Both the position numbers and the translations under genes were made by a program. From JBBSEZ01 sp038239195 (GTDB lineage: Bacteria; Planctomycetota; Planctomycetia; Gemmatales; Gemmataceae): DNA of 34,554 bases. The stretch is taken from assembly GCA_038239195.1 (NCBI GenBank), contig JBBSEZ010000044.1, positions 1-34,554 of the forward strand. Reading direction: 5' to 3'. Under the pieces are notes generated by a model that was given only the letters and a program-made list of their open reading frames with translations, ran no database searches and was not told where the DNA came from. This document shows, piece by piece, positions 32,721 through 34,554 of the stretch. Numbering within the stretch: the first letter of the stretch is position 1; every line of letters begins with the position of its first letter.

Positions 32721-33240
32721 ACGGCGGAGGGCTCACCAGGGCCCCTGTCGGCAATGGCGACGGAGCAGGCTTTGGCAGCGATGGACACGACCACTCCTGC
32801 CGTGCGGAGGTCAACGGGCGACGTGCAAGTGTGCCCGCTGTTCGCCCGACGAGGCGAGAGCAGTCGAAGCGGAGAGGGTGCTGCGGCCGGCGCAACGGGC
32901 AGCGGCCGGGACGCTGGGGGCGTGAGGCGTGAGGCTTCAGGCGTGGCAGAGACTGGCGAGCGGCATAGGGCGGGAGTAGAATGGGGCGCTGGAGGGAATG
33001 CCCGGCTACATGGTCTTGAGTGAGGGCGGCACCGCCCGCCCGGTGCAGAAGACGGCCGACAGGTCCGCGGGGGTAGACGACCGGGCCCGGTCCTCAAGCC
33101 AGCGGCCGTGGCGCCGCTCGCTGCTGAACTTGGTTCGTTCGCGGTCGTGGGCCGTGAGAGGCGTACCGGCGCGGTGATTGGCTGACCGTGCCGGTCGGGC
33201 TACTCAACAGTTCGGCCCTTTCACAGGGTATGAGGCAGTC
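32721..33240. other. Intergenic region without a recognisable gene
   Basis: 520 bases. A short tandem GGCGTGA repeat occurs near 32918-32935. Frames on either strand are open for up to ~130 codons but show no family motif. A remnant of another gene is possible around 33040-33170 but not identifiable. Confidence 0.45.
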
Positions 33241-33915
33241 ATGTCATCTGTCAATCCGAGGACTGTCGGGGAATCGCTCTACTGGTCGTATGCCAACCTC
33301 GCGATGGCCTTCGCATCGGCCCGACACGGGGGGCCTGCGTACCAGCAGATCGATTACATCGTTCGCAGCAAGACGTATTACGGCCTATTGCGTGGCAAGC
33401 TACAGCTCGGTTCCTTCCTGAAAGACGAGAAGGCGAAGATTGCTTCCGCGGATGCTTGTTGCTACTGTGGTAGCCAGTTGGACTTGACCCTCGATCACTT
33501 GGTCCCGCAGTTCAAGGGCGGAGAGCATTCCGCAGATAACCTTGTCGTGGCGTGCCGCTCTTGCAATAGCTCGAAGAAAGCGCTCGATCTCCTCGAATGG
33601 ATGGCCAAGAAGGGTGAGTTTCCGCCGTTGGGACTTCTCCGGCGGTATCTGAAGTTGGCAATCCGCTTCTGTGTCGAGAATGGCCTGATGGACATCCCCT
33701 TGGAACGAGAGCTCTTCGCCCCAGGGCTCCGCCAAACCGAGAGCGCCGAGAATGGCCTGATGGACATCGCCTTGGAACGTCCCGTCACCGCCGATCCTCC
33801 TTGGCCGTTTGCCATCGGTCTGGTCCCGCACCAATTCCCTGACCCTGTTGAAGTGGCGGCGCACCTCTTTGGGGCGGAAACAATCGATGATGATCTCCAT
33901 GCCCCAATTCCCTGA
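33241..33915 (+). CDS. HNH endonuclease
   Basis: A 224-residue protein. The ATG at 33241 (MSSVNPRTVGESLYWSYANL) is chosen over a TTG at 33178, which would add 21 residues without family character. The HNH/beta-beta-alpha-metal site is complete: zinc-ribbon CxxC (Cys73/Cys76 in CCYCGSQLD), DHLVPQ with His86, NL at 100-101 and CRSCN (Cys105/Cys108). Such enzymes cut DNA as restriction, homing or toxin nucleases. The first ~65 residues are unrecognised. The C-terminal ~60 residues carry a duplicated ENGLMDIxLER unit. The codon use is less GC-rich than in neighbouring genes, which suggests acquisition by transfer. No methylase is adjacent in the window. Confidence 0.82.
   Translation: MSSVNPRTVGESLYWSYANLAMAFASARHGGPAYQQIDYIVRSKTYYGLLRGKLQLGSFLKDEKAKIASADACCYCGSQLDLTLDHLVPQFKGGEHSADNLVVACRSCNSSKKALDLLEWMAKKGEFPPLGLLRRYLKLAIRFCVENGLMDIPLERELFAPGLRQTESAENGLMDIALERPVTADPPWPFAIGLVPHQFPDPVEVAAHLFGAETIDDDLHAPIP
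33675..33779 (+). repeat. Direct repeats inside the HNH gene
   Basis: 33675-33707 and 33747-33779 are 33-bp direct repeats with a single mismatch, 72 bases apart in the same frame, encoding ENGLMDI(P/A)LER twice. A second related pair, CCAATTCCCTGACCC at 33831-33845 and 33904-33918, is 73 bases apart and the later copy contains the stop codon. Similar spacing suggests successive tandem duplications of about 72 bp. Confidence 0.85.
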
Positions 33916-33958
33916 CCCAGTTAATTTGGTGGCGCGGGTGCCAGCAGCAGATGACAGC

Positions 33959-34078
33959 TTAGCACTACATCGCTAGTATAGTGGTTTGTACAGTAGTTCT
34001 GCCGTCCCCGACCCCCAAGCAGCGCCCCAATCGCCAAAAATACCTGAACAAACTACTGTACTAGCGCTGTAGTGTTAG
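33959..34078. repeat. 120-bp imperfect hairpin element
   Basis: The left arm 33959-33989 (TTAGCACTACATCGCTAGTA and on) and right arm 34048-34078 pair over 31 positions with about 5 mismatches. The loop is about 58 bases and begins with GTACAGTAGTT, which can also pair with the right arm, so two alternative foldings exist. It resembles a MITE or other short palindromic element. No target-site duplication is obvious. Confidence 0.7.
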
Positions 34079-34153
34079 AGACTGTCCTATCTTCGAAAGA
34101 AGAAGGAACTGAAAAGGGAACTGCTTCTTGTGGCCTTGGCCGCGCCGTAAAAA

Positions 34154-34280
34154 ATGTCGCAGCCGGGTCAAGCACTCTCAGCAAGAGGCCGCCAATGGGG
34201 GCCTTGTAGAACCTCTTTGCCTCACGCCGGTCCGGAAATAACTGAAGAGTGCTCTACCGAACCAGAGGTTGTTGCGACAT
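34154..34280. ncRNA. Nested inverted repeats, candidate structured RNA
   Basis: Three stems are properly nested: 34154-34163 with 34271-34280 (10 bp, one G:U, ATGTCGCAGC), 34171-34178 with 34246-34253 (8 bp, AGCACTCT), and 34181-34188 with 34212-34220 (GCAAGAGG, one bulge). A small CCGGTCCGG hairpin lies between the second and third on the right. The strand is unknown. It precedes a strong ribosome-binding site at 34318 by about 40 bases. No known RNA family is recognised. Confidence 0.35.
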
Positions 34281-34330
34281 GAAGTCGTATCGATAGCTGC
34301 TACATCTTGTAGTCTTCAAGGAGGTGCGTC

Positions 34331-34554
34331 ATGCCTTCACCCCAGTCGATCAAGAGACGTAGCCTCCTGTTCTGCCCGGAGTCTCCTACCGCGGCGTGCG
34401 CCGTCGGCGACCGGGTGACACCGGCGCGACCGGGGTGCCAGCAGTTCCCGGGGGCCGAGCGAAACGGCCGGCTTCTGAACAACCGATCAGTAGGCGAGGC
34501 TGTCGGGCGGGGCGAATTGCCTTGTCTCTGTCGCTCGTTTGACTGCTCCGGTCG
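34331..34554 (+). CDS. Possible 5' end of a gene running off the window
   Basis: An ATG at 34331 lies 6 bases after GGAGG in a near-perfect Shine-Dalgarno (AAGGAGGTG, 34318-34326). It opens a frame without stop to the window end (74 codons, MPSPQSIKRRSLLFCPESPT). The protein has many Cys and Arg and matches no family I know. The ribosome-binding site favours a real start; the odd composition argues against it. A frameshift a few codons after CPE is also possible. Confidence 0.3.
   Translation, partial: MPSPQSIKRRSLLFCPESPTAACAVGDRVTPARPGCQQFPGAERNGRLLNNRSVGEAVGRGELPCLCRSFDCSG

Larger units (their letters stand above)
33916..34330. other. Structured, gene-free stretch
   Basis: 415 bases after the HNH gene, with lower GC than the rest of the window. 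It contains the two inverted-repeat structures listed separately, a TCTTCGAAAGA palindrome near 34091, and direct repeats GGAACTG near 34105-34125. No protein-coding frame is credible. Confidence 0.55.

Noticed and set aside
33400..33900. Antisense 166-codon frame opposite the HNH gene with repeated GDVHQAIL
   Set aside because: The repeat is only the complement of the HNH tail duplication; the sense strand has a full HNH motif set.
1..34554. CRISPR array
   Set aside because: No regularly spaced direct repeats with unique spacers were found; the repeats seen are palindromic pairs or short tandem duplications, and no cas genes occur.

Overview
The window looks like chromosomal DNA of a planctomycete, most likely of the Gemmataceae. 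The base composition is very GC-rich. Several protein types are characteristic of that group: BBP7-like outer-membrane barrels, a surface protein with an N-terminal LEDRWVPS motif followed by SdrD-B-like domains, Tat-exported Gfo/Idh/MocA oxidoreductases, a TIGR02996-LRR gene remnant, a DUF4058 gene and a pRiA4b ORF-3-like gene. This assignment is inferred from family content, not from a database match.

Layout. 64-7159 is a cell-envelope block: a PpiC-type peptidyl-prolyl isomerase lipoprotein (minus strand), then two outer-membrane barrel proteins with the same N-terminal leader module on either side of a secreted SdrD-B protein (plus strand). 7240-23407 is one minus-strand operon, a complete type 1 BREX phage-defence locus in the order brxA-brxB-brxC-pglX-[cargo]-pglZ-brxL. 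It is driven by a good sigma70-type promoter at 23484-23512 and ends in a perfect 32-bp palindrome. The cargo between pglX and pglZ comprises a DUF433/DUF5615 toxin-antitoxin pair translationally coupled to pglX, a REP-associated tyrosine transposase (RAYT) bracketed by two ~130-bp hairpin repeats, and a translationally coupled pair of an OLD-like AAA ATPase and a TOPRIM-like protein. That pair resembles two-gene defence modules such as PARIS. The BREX locus is therefore nested: a core anti-phage system carrying a toxin-antitoxin module, a second putative defence pair and a selfish repeat element.

23585-31692 is mostly housekeeping: tRNA-Glu with its own promoter, a metallophosphoesterase, a small conserved-looking protein, a dual-specificity phosphatase, a GGQ-motif release-factor-like protein, two Tat-exported Gfo/Idh/MocA oxidoreductases, a broken TIGR02996-LRR gene and a pRiA4b ORF-3-like gene. 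31693-34554 is sparser and partly degraded. It holds a DUF4058 gene frameshifted in a C run, an HNH endonuclease with internal repeats, a 120-bp imperfect hairpin element, a nested inverted-repeat region that could be a structured RNA, and an open reading frame that runs off the window edge behind a strong ribosome-binding site.

Points most worth following up: the AAA/TOPRIM pair and toxin-antitoxin pair inside BREX; the low-GC mosaic segment in pglX (about 16186-16690), which suggests a swapped specificity region; the NVPY methyltransferase motif; the RAYT with flanking hairpin repeats; and the structured right-hand end.
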